Shown: positions 7,528 to 16,217 of the stretch, piece after piece | Numbering within the stretch: position 1 is the stretch's first letter | Layout of the letters: the number at the start of each line of letters is the position of its first letter | Assembly (NCBI GenBank): GCA_045541475.1 | Contig: JAZQJI010000033.1 | Coordinates: 1 to 64,000, forward strand | Reading direction: 5' to 3' | Length of the DNA stretch: 64,000 nt | Source: RGIG3077 sp045541475 | GTDB taxonomy: Bacteria > Bacillota > Clostridia > Oscillospirales > Ruminococcaceae | Translations under genes and position numbers: made by a program | The notes under the pieces: model-generated | Databases searched by the model: none | What the model was told of the DNA's origin: nothing | The model's input: only the letters and a program-made list of their open reading frames with translations

Positions 7528-8237
7528 TGAAAGGCTTTTTGTTCAAAGAATTTGCCCTTGCAAAAAAAGCATTGCTGTTAATCCTCGGAATTTCTATGAT
7601 AATGGCAATCGTGATCATCTCATCAATCATCTCTGAAATTGAAGATATCAGCTACGCCAAAAAAGTACTGCCCATAACCTCGGTCTATATTTTCATAATA
7701 GTTTCCATGGTAAATCCACAGTTTTTCAAAATCGATGAAAAGCCCACATGGTGTTCCTTCGTTATGTCATCGCCTGCCAACGCAAAGGCTCACGTTCAAA
7801 GCAAGTACTGCTTCATGCTGATAATCAATCTTTATTTGCTCTTTACCTGCTTTGTTATGGATACCATTGCCGTTGCCATTGTGGGAACATCGCAGATTTC
7901 ATCACTCACAATTTGCGCAGTAATATTCTGCCTGCAAATGATAATCAATGCATTTGAATTTCCGTTTTACATACGCTTCGGCTCATCAAAAGGCGGAAAT
8001 GTAAAAGCCTCGGTTATCGGTATTTTGCTCCTCGTTGCCGCTGTTTACGCCCTTTTCGGAAACATTTCGTTTCTTCTCGGTGACGATCCTCTTGGTGCAA
8101 TTTACGACTATTACACAAGTGGCAATGCTGTGTGGATTTCTGCGACTTTACCCTATATCACCGCAATATTGTATTTTGTATCCTACAAAATCTCGTTAAA
8201 ACTCTATCAGAAAGGGGCGCAAAGCTATGAAAGATAA
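7527..8237 (+). CDS. ABC-2 type permease, second subunit
   Basis: A 236-residue membrane protein, about six hydrophobic segments, opening MKGFLFKEFALAKKALLLIL. It contains the segment PTWCSFVMSSPANAKAHVQSK, which matches the WxxFxxSxP region seen in lantibiotic and bacitracin-type ABC-2 permeases. It begins on the last base of the previous stop codon (TAATG), so it is translationally coupled. Probable partner of the upstream permease; substrate unknown. Confidence 0.8.
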   Translation: MKGFLFKEFALAKKALLLILGISMIMAIVIISSIISEIEDISYAKKVLPITSVYIFIIVSMVNPQFFKIDEKPTWCSFVMSSPANAKAHVQSKYCFMLIINLYLLFTCFVMDTIAVAIVGTSQISSLTICAVIFCLQMIINAFEFPFYIRFGSSKGGNVKASVIGILLLVAAVYALFGNISFLLGDDPLGAIYDYYTSGNAVWISATLPYITAILYFVSYKISLKLYQKGAQSYER

Positions 8238-9123
8238 AATAATAGAAATTAAAAGAGTTATCATTTTCTGTATAATAGCTTTTGCCCCACTGTGCATAAT
8301 CACCCCGATTTTAAACAGCATTTTTGATGAAAAGATTTTTGCGGCAACAAGCGAAAAAACCCTTGCCGCCGCCTATGCATTGGGCGCACTTGGTATGCTT
8401 ACGCCCACAGTTGCAAATATCCTTACAAGGCTTATCACAAAGGAAGGCTTTGCAAATTCATACCTTGCCGCCAATGTTAAAGGCAACGTCAGATACTATA
8501 TAGCTTCCGTTGCCGTAAAACTTGCCGAAAACGCTTTAAGCGTTCTGCTTATATGCTTTATATTGCTTGATGATTTAAAACTCTCTGAAATATTTTCAAG
8601 CAAAAACCTCTCGCAAAGCTTTGCCGCAATTATAATGCAGCTTGGTTTTTCAATCATATTGTTATTCTCAGCCTTTGGCGAAGAATTTGGTTGGAGAGGC
8701 TACTTAATGCCAAAACTTATAAAGATAATCGGCAAGCCTGCGGCAGTTTTTGCAGGCGGTATTATCTGGGGACTCTGGCACGCACCCTTGACAATTTCGG
8801 GGCATAACTTCGGCGTTGATTACAAAGGCTACGCCTACTTAGGTATACTGCTGATGTGCGTTTTTTGCGTGTGCATGAATGCGTTTTTTACATATCTTAC
8901 CGAAAAAACAAAATCGGTATACCCTGCAAGCGTCTGCCATGCAGTCAACAACAATCTTTCTGCCGCATACATATTCACGATTTTTGCATCAGAACAAGCT
9001 TTAATCAAACTCATCGAGATTTCTCCCGTTTCACTGTTTTGTGCTTTGTTGCCCGCAGCTGCAATTGTGGGAATAACAAGCTTTGTTCTGCTCATCAAAA
9101 AACCAAAAGCCGATAAACAATAG
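8227..9123 (+). CDS. CPBP family intramembrane glutamic protease
   Basis: A 298-residue polytopic membrane protein with about eight hydrophobic segments. It carries the family's conserved motifs: EExxxR in GEEFGWRGYL, the histidine motif WGLWHAP, and a late HAVNN. Members are Rce1/Abi-type proteases that act within the membrane, some as bacteriocin immunity or maturation proteins. It overlaps the preceding permease by 11 bases and closes the GntR-ABC operon, which suggests a role in processing or immunity for the exported molecule. That role is inference. Confidence 0.88.
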   Translation: MKDKIIEIKRVIIFCIIAFAPLCIITPILNSIFDEKIFAATSEKTLAAAYALGALGMLTPTVANILTRLITKEGFANSYLAANVKGNVRYYIASVAVKLAENALSVLLICFILLDDLKLSEIFSSKNLSQSFAAIIMQLGFSIILLFSAFGEEFGWRGYLMPKLIKIIGKPAAVFAGGIIWGLWHAPLTISGHNFGVDYKGYAYLGILLMCVFCVCMNAFFTYLTEKTKSVYPASVCHAVNNNLSAAYIFTIFASEQALIKLIEISPVSLFCALLPAAAIVGITSFVLLIKKPKADKQ

Positions 9124-9145
9124 TAATACTTCCCAATACGCACCC

Positions 9146-9181
9146 AAGCGGATACTGTTTGCATAGCAGTATCCGCTTTTT
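9146..9181 (+). terminator. Terminator of the GntR-ABC-CPBP operon
   Basis: AAGCGGATACTG (9146-9157) pairs perfectly with CAGTATCCGCTT, followed by TTT. It separates this operon from the phosphonate operon downstream. Confidence 0.9.
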
Positions 9182-9200
9182 GTCAAATATATTGGCTTAC

Positions 9201-9229
9201 TTGTATTTTTTTGCAATATATGATATAAT
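9201..9229 (+). promoter_or_regulatory. Promoter of the phosphonate/lipid operon
   Basis: TTGTAT (9201-9206), 17-bp spacer, TATAAT (9224-9229) with extended -10 TG at 9221-9222. It is the only clear promoter before the eight genes ending at 17971. Confidence 0.65.
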
Positions 9230-9261
9230 TATTAAAAATTTTCATGGTGATATATTTTAAA

Positions 9262-9903
9262 ATGAAAAACACATTTTTTTACAGATTAATCCGCTTTATA
9301 TTCAAGCCGATATTCAAATTTATATACCGACCCAAAATCATCGGCAGCGAAAATATCCCCACTGCTGACAGCGCAGTTATTGCGGGCAACCACAAACACG
9401 CACTCGACCCGATACTTATCGATATCTGCACTGACAGAATTGTCTGCACCCTTGCCAAAAAGGAACTTCACGATGGTCCGTTTGGCTTTTTGTTTCGTGC
9501 GGTAGGCTCTATTCCCGTGGATTTGCACAGCAAAGAAAATAAAGCCGCCCTTGTCAACGCAATTGATGTTTTAAACAACGGCGGAGTAATTAATGTTTCT
9601 CCCGAGGCAAAGCGCAATTATACTAACGAGCTTCTGCTTCCTTTTAAATACGGTGCAGTGTCAATGTCGCAAAAAACAAACTCACCTATTATTCCCTATG
9701 CAATAGCAGGCGATTACAAGCTGTTTTCAAAAAATCTCACAGTAATTTTCGGTGCGCCTTTTTATGTGGGCGATACGCCGCTTGGCGATGCCAATAAAAA
9801 GCTTTACAATTGCATCCTCAACCTGCTTTTATCCGTTACTGATAAATCTGTTTTGGAGCAAAAGCATATCACAACTTTTGAAGAATGGAACGAAAAGAAA
9901 TGA
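9262..9903 (+). CDS. plsC: PlsC-like 1-acylglycerol-3-phosphate acyltransferase
   Basis: A 213-residue acyltransferase of the glycerolipid family. The HX4D catalytic motif is NHKHALD (His44, Asp49). The second-block residues appear as AVGSIPVD and the third as SPEAKRN, a variant of the usual FPEGTRS. A basic, hydrophobic N-terminus (RLIRFIFKPIFKFIY) suits membrane association. ATG 9262 is preferred to ATG 9244 because GGTGA at 9247-9251 can serve as its ribosome site. It is the first gene of the eight-gene operon and overlaps the acyl ligase by 4 bases. It probably builds or remodels the lipid backbone. Since it differs from the housekeeping motif, it may use a special acyl donor. Confidence 0.82.
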   Translation: MKNTFFYRLIRFIFKPIFKFIYRPKIIGSENIPTADSAVIAGNHKHALDPILIDICTDRIVCTLAKKELHDGPFGFLFRAVGSIPVDLHSKENKAALVNAIDVLNNGGVINVSPEAKRNYTNELLLPFKYGAVSMSQKTNSPIIPYAIAGDYKLFSKNLTVIFGAPFYVGDTPLGDANKKLYNCILNLLLSVTDKSVLEQKHITTFEEWNEKK

Positions 9904-11549
9904 ACAGAAGTCGACATTTAAATTATCCAGAATGCTCCCTTTATGAGTTTCTTTTTCAAAACGCACAGCAGTATCAAAACAGCACTGCTTTAAATTATTT
10001 CAATCACAAAATCACCTACAAACAATTGCTTGAAAAAATTGATATATGCGCAAGCGCACTGACATCAATAGGTGTAAAAAGCGGCGATGCCGTATCAATC
10101 TGCCTGCCAAACATTCCGCAAGCGGTAATTACATTTTATGCAGTCAACAAAATCGGTGCAATTGCCAACATGATACACCCTTTATCTGCTGAAAACGAGC
10201 TTATCCACTATCTCAACGTATCAAACAGCCGCATACTCATCGCAATTGATTTAATACACAAAAAACTGCCCGATATTCTTCCCAAAACTAAAATTCAAAA
10301 AACAATACTTGCCAGCGCAGATGAATATATGCCGTTTTATCTCAAAACCGCATACAAACTTACCAACCGATACAAGATTTCTTTTTCTGATGATACAATT
10401 AGCTGGCATAGCTTTATAAAGCTTGCCGATAAATCATGCAATATAACTCACCGCGCAAATAATAACGATTGCGCCGTAATACTTTACAGCGGCGGCACCA
10501 CGGGAATCCCCAAAGGCATAATGCTCTCAAACTTAAATTTTAACGCGCTTGCCATGCAAAGCATTGATGCCTGCGGCTGCCTTAAACAAGGCGATAAGGT
10601 TCTGTCCGTAATGCCCATATTCCACGGTTTCGGCCTTGGTGTGTGTATACATACTGTTCTCAATTTCGGCGGAATTGCAATCATTCTGCCCAAATTCAAA
10701 GCAAGCGAATTTCACAAGCTGCTGTTTAAATACAAGCCCAACGTAATTGCCGGCGTTCCCGCAATTTTCGAAAACTTTATACGCAGCAATGCTTTTAACG
10801 GTAAAGATTTATCCTACCTCAAATGTGTCATTTCAGGCGGCGATTCTCTGCAAAGTTCCACCAAGATAAAGCTTAACGAATTGCTTGCAAAATGCAATTG
10901 CAAATGTACCGTGCGTGAAGGCTACGGCCTTACTGAATGTGTAACAGGCAGCTGCCTTGTGCCCGAAAAATGCAAAAAACATGAAAGCGTCGGCCTGCCC
11001 TATGCTGATACATTTTACAAAATTTTAGATACACAAACAGGTGAAGAACTTGATTTTGAACAAACGGGCGAAATCATATTGCGCGGTCCTTCTGTTATGC
11101 TCGGCTATCTCAACGAAAAAGAAGAAACCGCAAAAACGCTTAAAACCCACCCCGATGGACACACATGGCTCCACACGGGTGATTTGGGGTATATGGATAA
11201 AGACGGCTATGTATATTTCAAACAACGTCTTAAGCGCATGATTATCTCAGGCGGATACAATATCTATCCGCAGAATATCGAAAATATCATAGCCTCGCAT
11301 GATGCCGTTCTTACAAGCGCTGTCATCGGTGTTGATGATGAAATCATGGGGCAAAAAGTAAAAGCATTCGTTGTTTTAAAAGATGAAAATGCTGATAAAG
11401 AAAAAATTAAAACTGAGCTTTTTGAGCTTATGCAAAAAAATATTGCAAGGTACGCGTTCCCTCGTGAAATGGTGTTTGTAAAAGCACTGCCCCGCACCTT
11501 AGTCGGCAAAATTGCGTATAACGAACTTGCAGATTATAAGGAGAACTGA
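9900..11549 (+). CDS. Long-chain acyl-CoA/acyl-AMP ligase
   Basis: A 549-residue member of the ANL superfamily. Visible motifs: the AMP-binding loop YSGGTTGIPKG, the adenine-binding REGYGLTE, the ribose-binding TGDLGYMDKDGYV, the hinge KRMIISGGYNIYP, and a C-terminal lysine in PRTLVGKIAYNEL. It activates a carboxylate (probably a fatty acid) as the adenylate and passes it to CoA or an acyl carrier. ATG 9900 overlaps the plsC stop (ATGA), so the two are translationally coupled and probably work together: ligase makes the acyl donor, PlsC transfers it. Exact chain length cannot be read. Confidence 0.88.
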   Translation: MNRSRHLNYPECSLYEFLFQNAQQYQNSTALNYFNHKITYKQLLEKIDICASALTSIGVKSGDAVSICLPNIPQAVITFYAVNKIGAIANMIHPLSAENELIHYLNVSNSRILIAIDLIHKKLPDILPKTKIQKTILASADEYMPFYLKTAYKLTNRYKISFSDDTISWHSFIKLADKSCNITHRANNNDCAVILYSGGTTGIPKGIMLSNLNFNALAMQSIDACGCLKQGDKVLSVMPIFHGFGLGVCIHTVLNFGGIAIILPKFKASEFHKLLFKYKPNVIAGVPAIFENFIRSNAFNGKDLSYLKCVISGGDSLQSSTKIKLNELLAKCNCKCTVREGYGLTECVTGSCLVPEKCKKHESVGLPYADTFYKILDTQTGEELDFEQTGEIILRGPSVMLGYLNEKEETAKTLKTHPDGHTWLHTGDLGYMDKDGYVYFKQRLKRMIISGGYNIYPQNIENIIASHDAVLTSAVIGVDDEIMGQKVKAFVVLKDENADKEKIKTELFELMQKNIARYAFPREMVFVKALPRTLVGKIAYNELADYKEN

Positions 11550-11550
11550 T

Positions 11551-12891
11551 GTGAACTCTTCCAAAAACTTTCTGCTTATCCATCCGGAAATTTCACGCAC
11601 AAAGTACAATTTTGCAGGTGTTATTGATAACGAACCGTTAGAGCTTGAGTATATCTGCGCAATGCTAAAATCAAACGGATATGATGTTGATATCTGGGAC
11701 GGACAGGTAGAAAAAATAAGCGTTGAAGAAAAACTAAAAACCAAACATTATGATTACGTCTATGTCTGCGGACGTACCCGACAGGAAAATTTCATGAAGG
11801 AATACTGCCGCCTTGCAAAGCAGATTAATGGCAGCGTCACAATCATCGGCGGTTTGCACGCACAGCATAATTACAAAAGGTTTTATGAAGATTATATCGA
11901 CTATATCCTGAAATCCTTTGATATATTCAAAATCATGGATATCATGCAGGGCAAACCTCTTGATACAATCGACAGTATCTGCTACAAAACGGATAACAAA
12001 TGGGTAGAAAATAAATCTCTGCCTTTTGATATAACAAAGCTTCCCGCTCCTGACAGAGAATATTTTTACGCCCACACCGATAGATACCGCTACCTTGAGC
12101 TTTTGCCCTGCGCCCACGTCCGCACGGCTTACTGCTGCCCCTACCGCTGCAAATTCTGCTACCGCAACAAACTTAACTGCGGCATTTATTCCCCGCGTGA
12201 TATACAATCCGTTGTTGATGAAATTAAAAATATCAAATGCGATAATATCTATATTATTGATGATGATTTTCTTTATGATGAAAAACGTATTCGTGAATTT
12301 GTCCGCCTTGTAAAAGAGAATGACATTCACAAAAAATACGTTTGCTACGGCAGGGCGGATTTTATCGCCAAACACGAAGAATTGATGATAGAGCTTAAAG
12401 AAATCGGCTTTTACTATATCCTCGTCGGGTTAGAAGCCATAAACGATAAATATCTTGCCGATTATAACAAACTGTCAGATATATCCTGCAATACTGCCGC
12501 CATTGAAATTCTCAACAAAATCGGTATAAACATAATGGGTATGTTTATTGTGGATTTAGATTTTACCCGCCGTGATTTTAGTGCGCTTTACAAATGGATA
12601 AAAACGCACAAATTAAAGCACACGGCAATTTCAATATTCACGCCCGAAATGTCATCTGAATTGATGCAGAAATATGAGCACCGACTTATAACACAAAACC
12701 CTGAAGCCTGGGACTACCTTCATGTTGTTGCAAAGCCTTCAAACTTAAGCGTAAAAATGTATTATTTCTACTATCACATTCTTGTCGCAAAGCTGTTTTT
12801 AAAAGGCAAGCGTGATGGCATTTACGATTTTATCGACTACGGCTTCTATATCAAATCATTCTTGAAAAATATGTTCAAATTCGGAGGATAA
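11551..12891 (+). CDS. B12-binding-domain radical SAM protein
   Basis: A 446-residue protein starting at GTG 11551, with AGGAG at 11539-11543, 7 nt upstream. The N-terminal 150 residues have a Rossmann-like layout resembling cobalamin-binding domains (PLELEYICAMLKSNGYDVDIWD, IIGGLHAQ). A radical SAM domain follows with C196-x3-C200-x2-C203 (CPYRCKFC) and an IIDDDF strand. B12 radical SAM enzymes methylate unactivated carbons or phosphinates; Fom3 in fosfomycin synthesis methylates CMP-hydroxyethylphosphonate. Placement in a phosphonate operon makes methylation of the head group or of a lipid chain plausible, but substrate is inference. The stop is 2 bases before the next start. Confidence 0.85.
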   Translation: MNSSKNFLLIHPEISRTKYNFAGVIDNEPLELEYICAMLKSNGYDVDIWDGQVEKISVEEKLKTKHYDYVYVCGRTRQENFMKEYCRLAKQINGSVTIIGGLHAQHNYKRFYEDYIDYILKSFDIFKIMDIMQGKPLDTIDSICYKTDNKWVENKSLPFDITKLPAPDREYFYAHTDRYRYLELLPCAHVRTAYCCPYRCKFCYRNKLNCGIYSPRDIQSVVDEIKNIKCDNIYIIDDDFLYDEKRIREFVRLVKENDIHKKYVCYGRADFIAKHEELMIELKEIGFYYILVGLEAINDKYLADYNKLSDISCNTAAIEILNKIGINIMGMFIVDLDFTRRDFSALYKWIKTHKLKHTAISIFTPEMSSELMQKYEHRLITQNPEAWDYLHVVAKPSNLSVKMYYFYYHILVAKLFLKGKRDGIYDFIDYGFYIKSFLKNMFKFGG

Positions 12892-12893
12892 CC

Positions 12894-13565
12894 ATGCCCG
12901 AAAGCTACAAAAACCCCGTTAAAAAAATTATACCAAGCAAGCTGGAAACAAGCTTTCAGCAGTTTCTTTACAAACACGTGGGCAAGCATATTCCCAAAAG
13001 TGCCACACCAAATCAGATAACGCTTATCGGTGCTTTAGGCGGACTTTTTGCCATAATTTCAACCGTGCTTACACACATTTCGGCACTGTTTTTCATCGGC
13101 ACGATATTTGGCATAGCCGTACATCTTGTTGCCGATGACCTTGACGGTTACGTTGCCCGCACAAGGAATATGTCATCAAAGGCAGGCGCATATTTTGATT
13201 TAATAACCGATGTAATGTTCTCAACCTTTCTTCTGCTCGCCCTTGGGCTTTCTCCCTACGGCAATATTGAAATAATGGCGTTTGCCGCTCCGCTATATGG
13301 CATCATCAACGTAACTGCAATGAATTATATAATATATTTCAACGAATTTCTTTTCCCACGACTCGGTCCGATAGAAGCGCACATCACTTATGCACTTGTC
13401 GCCGTTGCCGCCATGGTTTTGCAGTCAAAAACCTTTTTCACCGTATTCAGTCTTGATATCACCATTGCCGATATCATTATCACTATCGGACTTATACCTA
13501 TGTATTTTGAAATGTTCAGATTGCAGATAAATCTATTCAAAAGGCTGAAAAAAGAAGAAAAATGA
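12894..13565 (+). CDS. CDP-alcohol phosphatidyltransferase family enzyme
   Basis: A 223-residue membrane enzyme with about six helices. The complete family signature D-x2-D-G-x2-A-R-x8-G-x3-D-x3-D is present: Asp81, Asp84-Gly85, Ala88-Arg89, Gly98, Asp102, Asp106. These residues bind the metal and the CMP moiety and catalyse displacement of CMP from an activated alcohol or lipid. In phospholipid synthesis the family makes PG, PS, PI and phosphatidylethanolamine. The neighbouring cytidylyltransferase domain and phosphonate genes suggest that it transfers a CMP-activated phosphonate to a diacylglycerol-type acceptor. It overlaps the next gene by 4 bases. Confidence 0.9.
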   Translation: MPESYKNPVKKIIPSKLETSFQQFLYKHVGKHIPKSATPNQITLIGALGGLFAIISTVLTHISALFFIGTIFGIAVHLVADDLDGYVARTRNMSSKAGAYFDLITDVMFSTFLLLALGLSPYGNIEIMAFAAPLYGIINVTAMNYIIYFNEFLFPRLGPIEAHITYALVAVAAMVLQSKTFFTVFSLDITIADIIITIGLIPMYFEMFRLQINLFKRLKKEEK

Positions 13566-14206
13566 AAAACATCTACATAGTTTTAATTAAAGCGCATACG
13601 GGTTTGGGCAAATTTGCAAGATTTTTTGGCGGATACGAATACACCCACATTGCTCTGTGCCTTGATAAATCCTTAACTGATTTTATATCCTACTCACGCA
13701 AAAAGCACTATCTTCCTTTTGATGCAGGCTTTATGCATGAATATCGTGATTACTACGCTTTCGGCAAGCATCGTTCCTTCAAAGCAAAGGTTTTTGCAAT
13801 TCCTGTCAAGCAAAAGTGCTATCAGGATATATTAAAGTTTATATCCGAATGTGAAAATGATAAACAGCAGATGTTTAACCTATTTTCCATGGCAACCATG
13901 CCAATATTTCACGGCTTTGAAATTTACAAGGCGCACAACTGTATGTCCTTCACCGCAAAGGCAATTCAGCTTTCATCTGCTGTAAAAATGAACAAGCCAT
14001 ATTATAAATATTCTATAAAAGATATCAATGAGCTTTTAAGCGATTACGCTATTTTTGAAGGCAAAATTTGCCGCAAAGAATCACCAAATTATGCACAATA
14101 TATGCAAAAGCCATCCGTTGCTGAGTATATCTGCGCGTTTTGGCATATAGTTTCCACATTGATTAAACGAATGATTTTCACCACCCCAGCAAAATCTAAG
14201 GAGTAA
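13562..14206 (+). CDS. Permuted papain-like (YiiX/LRAT-type) protein
   Basis: A 214-residue protein with the order of catalytic residues seen in circularly permuted NlpC/P60-like enzymes: His29 in GGYEYTHIALCLD comes first, and Cys127 in AHNCMSFTAKAI later at the start of a helix. This permuted class includes YiiX/YaeF and the lecithin:retinol acyltransferase family, several of which act on lipids or acyl groups. No signal peptide is visible, so it is likely cytoplasmic. Its place between a phosphatidyltransferase and PEP mutase suggests an acyl transfer or deacylation step in the same pathway. Family assignment is from motif order only. Confidence 0.55.
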   Translation: MKNIYIVLIKAHTGLGKFARFFGGYEYTHIALCLDKSLTDFISYSRKKHYLPFDAGFMHEYRDYYAFGKHRSFKAKVFAIPVKQKCYQDILKFISECENDKQQMFNLFSMATMPIFHGFEIYKAHNCMSFTAKAIQLSSAVKMNKPYYKYSIKDINELLSDYAIFEGKICRKESPNYAQYMQKPSVAEYICAFWHIVSTLIKRMIFTTPAKSKE

Positions 14207-14208
14207 TT

Positions 14209-15111
14209 ATGACAAAAATCCCGGCAGATAAACGCCGCTTACTGCTGCGTGCAATGCTTAAACAAAAAGATTTTATCAGAACAATTGAAGCTGTAAACGG
14301 CATTGAAGCAATTATTGCTGAAAACGCAGGCTTTTGCGATGAAAACGGTGATTTAAAAGCGTTTGACGCACTATGGTTAAGCGGATTTACCCATGCAGCA
14401 TTTAAAGGCAAAGCCGATAACGGTATTTTTGATATAAACGATAAAATATCAGCAATAAAAGATATTTTCGCCGTTTCTTCAAAACCGATTTTAGTTGATA
14501 TGGATAATGGCGGCACACCCGATGATTTATGTCAAAACGCCGCCATGCTTGAAGCTTTGGGCGTAAGCGCAATTGTTGTGGAAGACAAAACAGGCCCAAA
14601 AAACAACTCACTCTACGGTGCTGAAAAATCACACATCATGGAAGATGCCGATATATTTTCTGATAAAATCCGCATTGTTAAAGCCTCGCTTGCTACTGAT
14701 GATTTTATGGTTTTTGCCCGAATTGAAAGTCTTATCGCAGGCGAAGATATCGAAAAAGCTTTGCTTCGTGCAAAAAAATATTTAAGCGCAGGCGCTGATG
14801 GTATTGTAATACACAGTATAAATCCCACCGCTAAAGATATTTTTGAATTTGCAAAAGCCTTTAAAGATTGTCACTTCGATATTCCACTGATTTTTATCCC
14901 CACGGCATACAACAGCTTTACCGACACATATCTGCACCAAATGGGCGCAGATATCATCATTTACGCAAATCAGCTAATGCGCAGTGCATATTGTGCAATG
15001 CAAAAAACTGCAATGTCAATTCTGCAAAACGGCTCCAGTCTTTTTGCTGATGAAAACTACTGTACAGCACCAAAAACAATCCTCAATCTTATTGATGGTG
15101 AACAGCAATGA
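14209..15111 (+). CDS. pepM: Phosphoenolpyruvate mutase
   Basis: A 300-residue member of the isocitrate lyase/PEP mutase superfamily. It has the diagnostic PEP mutase motif EDK-x3-K-x-N-S as EDKTGPKNNS (residues 125-134), the metal-binding DMDNGG (97-102), and LWLSGF near the N-terminus. PEP mutase converts phosphoenolpyruvate to phosphonopyruvate, the C-P bond-forming entry to nearly all natural phosphonates. The reaction favours PEP, so a decarboxylase must pull it forward, and that gene follows with a 4-base overlap. The start follows AAGGAG at 14199-14204. The motif distinguishes it from isocitrate or methylisocitrate lyases. Confidence 0.95.
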   Translation: MTKIPADKRRLLLRAMLKQKDFIRTIEAVNGIEAIIAENAGFCDENGDLKAFDALWLSGFTHAAFKGKADNGIFDINDKISAIKDIFAVSSKPILVDMDNGGTPDDLCQNAAMLEALGVSAIVVEDKTGPKNNSLYGAEKSHIMEDADIFSDKIRIVKASLATDDFMVFARIESLIAGEDIEKALLRAKKYLSAGADGIVIHSINPTAKDIFEFAKAFKDCHFDIPLIFIPTAYNSFTDTYLHQMGADIIIYANQLMRSAYCAMQKTAMSILQNGSSLFADENYCTAPKTILNLIDGEQQ

Positions 15112-16217
15112 TAAACACAAAAGATTTTTTTGATTATTTAATTCATAACAAACTCGAATTTTTCGCAGGCGTGCCGGATTCTTTACTGCAAAATCTTTGC
15201 GCCTGCATTGATGATAACTGCGACGCAAGCCATAATATAATCTCCGCAAACGAAGGCAACGCAATTGCGACTGCCTGCGGATATCACCTTGCAACGCAAA
15301 AGTACGGCGTTGTGTATATGCAAAATTCGGGGCTGGGCAATGCAATAAATCCGCTTGTTTCCCTTGCCGATGAAGATATATACCAAATCCCACTCTTAAT
15401 GCTCATAGGTTGGCGCGGTGAACCCGATATTCCCGATGAACCCCAACACAAAAAGCAGGGTAAAATCACCCTTGAATTGTTGCAGACCTTAGGCATTAAA
15501 ACTATTATTCTCGATGATGACTACAAGCAAAAAATGCAGTACTGCGCAGATTACATGGCTATTCATAAAAAGCCAATTGCCATGATAATCCGCAAAAATA
15601 CCTTTAGCGAATATAAACACGCTATACCTGCATCAAATTATTCTTTAACAAGAGAGCAAGCGCTTGTAAGCATCACAAAAAGCATATCACCGCAAGATAT
15701 AATCGTATCAACAACGGGCAAAACCTCGCGTGAACTTTTTGAAATCAGGGAAAAATATAATTTAAGCCATTCAAACGATTTTCTCTGTGTCGGCTCAATG
15801 GGACACACATCATCCGTTGCTTTAGGCATAAGCCTTTTTACCGATAAATCTGTATATTGCATTGATGGCGACGGCGCTTTCATAATGCACATGGGTGCGG
15901 CAGCTGTAAACGCTCATAATATCCCTAATAATTACCGCTATATTATCATCAACAACGGCGCTCACGAATCCGTCGGAGGACAGTCCACAGTCGGTTTTAA
16001 AATCAACATTCCCGATATATTACACGGCTGTGGGTTTGAAAACATCTGCATAGCCAAATGTCAAGAAGAAATAATTTCGGGTATGCATTTTTTAAATGCG
16101 CACAAAAAATCAGCAATGGTGATATACGTAAAGCAAGGTTCACGCAAAAATCTCGGCAGACCTACCATATCCCCCTTGCAAAACAAAAAATCTTTTATGG
16201 AGAATTTTAATCAATGA
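15108..16217 (+). CDS. aepY: Phosphonopyruvate decarboxylase
   Basis: A 369-residue thiamine-diphosphate enzyme. The N-terminal PYR domain begins FAGVPDSLLQNL and has the catalytic glutamate in SANEGNAIATACGYHLA. The C-terminal PP domain has the ThDP/Mg loop GDGAFIMHMGAA (from about residue 254) and NNGAHESVGGQ, all characteristic of phosphonopyruvate decarboxylases. It converts phosphonopyruvate to phosphonoacetaldehyde, making phosphonate formation irreversible. Four-base overlaps with the genes on both sides indicate tight coupling with PEP mutase and the fused cytidylyltransferase-reductase. Confidence 0.95.
   Translation: MINTKDFFDYLIHNKLEFFAGVPDSLLQNLCACIDDNCDASHNIISANEGNAIATACGYHLATQKYGVVYMQNSGLGNAINPLVSLADEDIYQIPLLMLIGWRGEPDIPDEPQHKKQGKITLELLQTLGIKTIILDDDYKQKMQYCADYMAIHKKPIAMIIRKNTFSEYKHAIPASNYSLTREQALVSITKSISPQDIIVSTTGKTSRELFEIREKYNLSHSNDFLCVGSMGHTSSVALGISLFTDKSVYCIDGDGAFIMHMGAAAVNAHNIPNNYRYIIINNGAHESVGGQSTVGFKINIPDILHGCGFENICIAKCQEEIISGMHFLNAHKKSAMVIYVKQGSRKNLGRPTISPLQNKKSFMENFNQ

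Noticed and set aside
5885..9123. Bacteriocin biosynthesis cluster
   Set aside because: The ABC and CPBP genes fit export or immunity, but no precursor peptide or modification enzyme was seen nearby.
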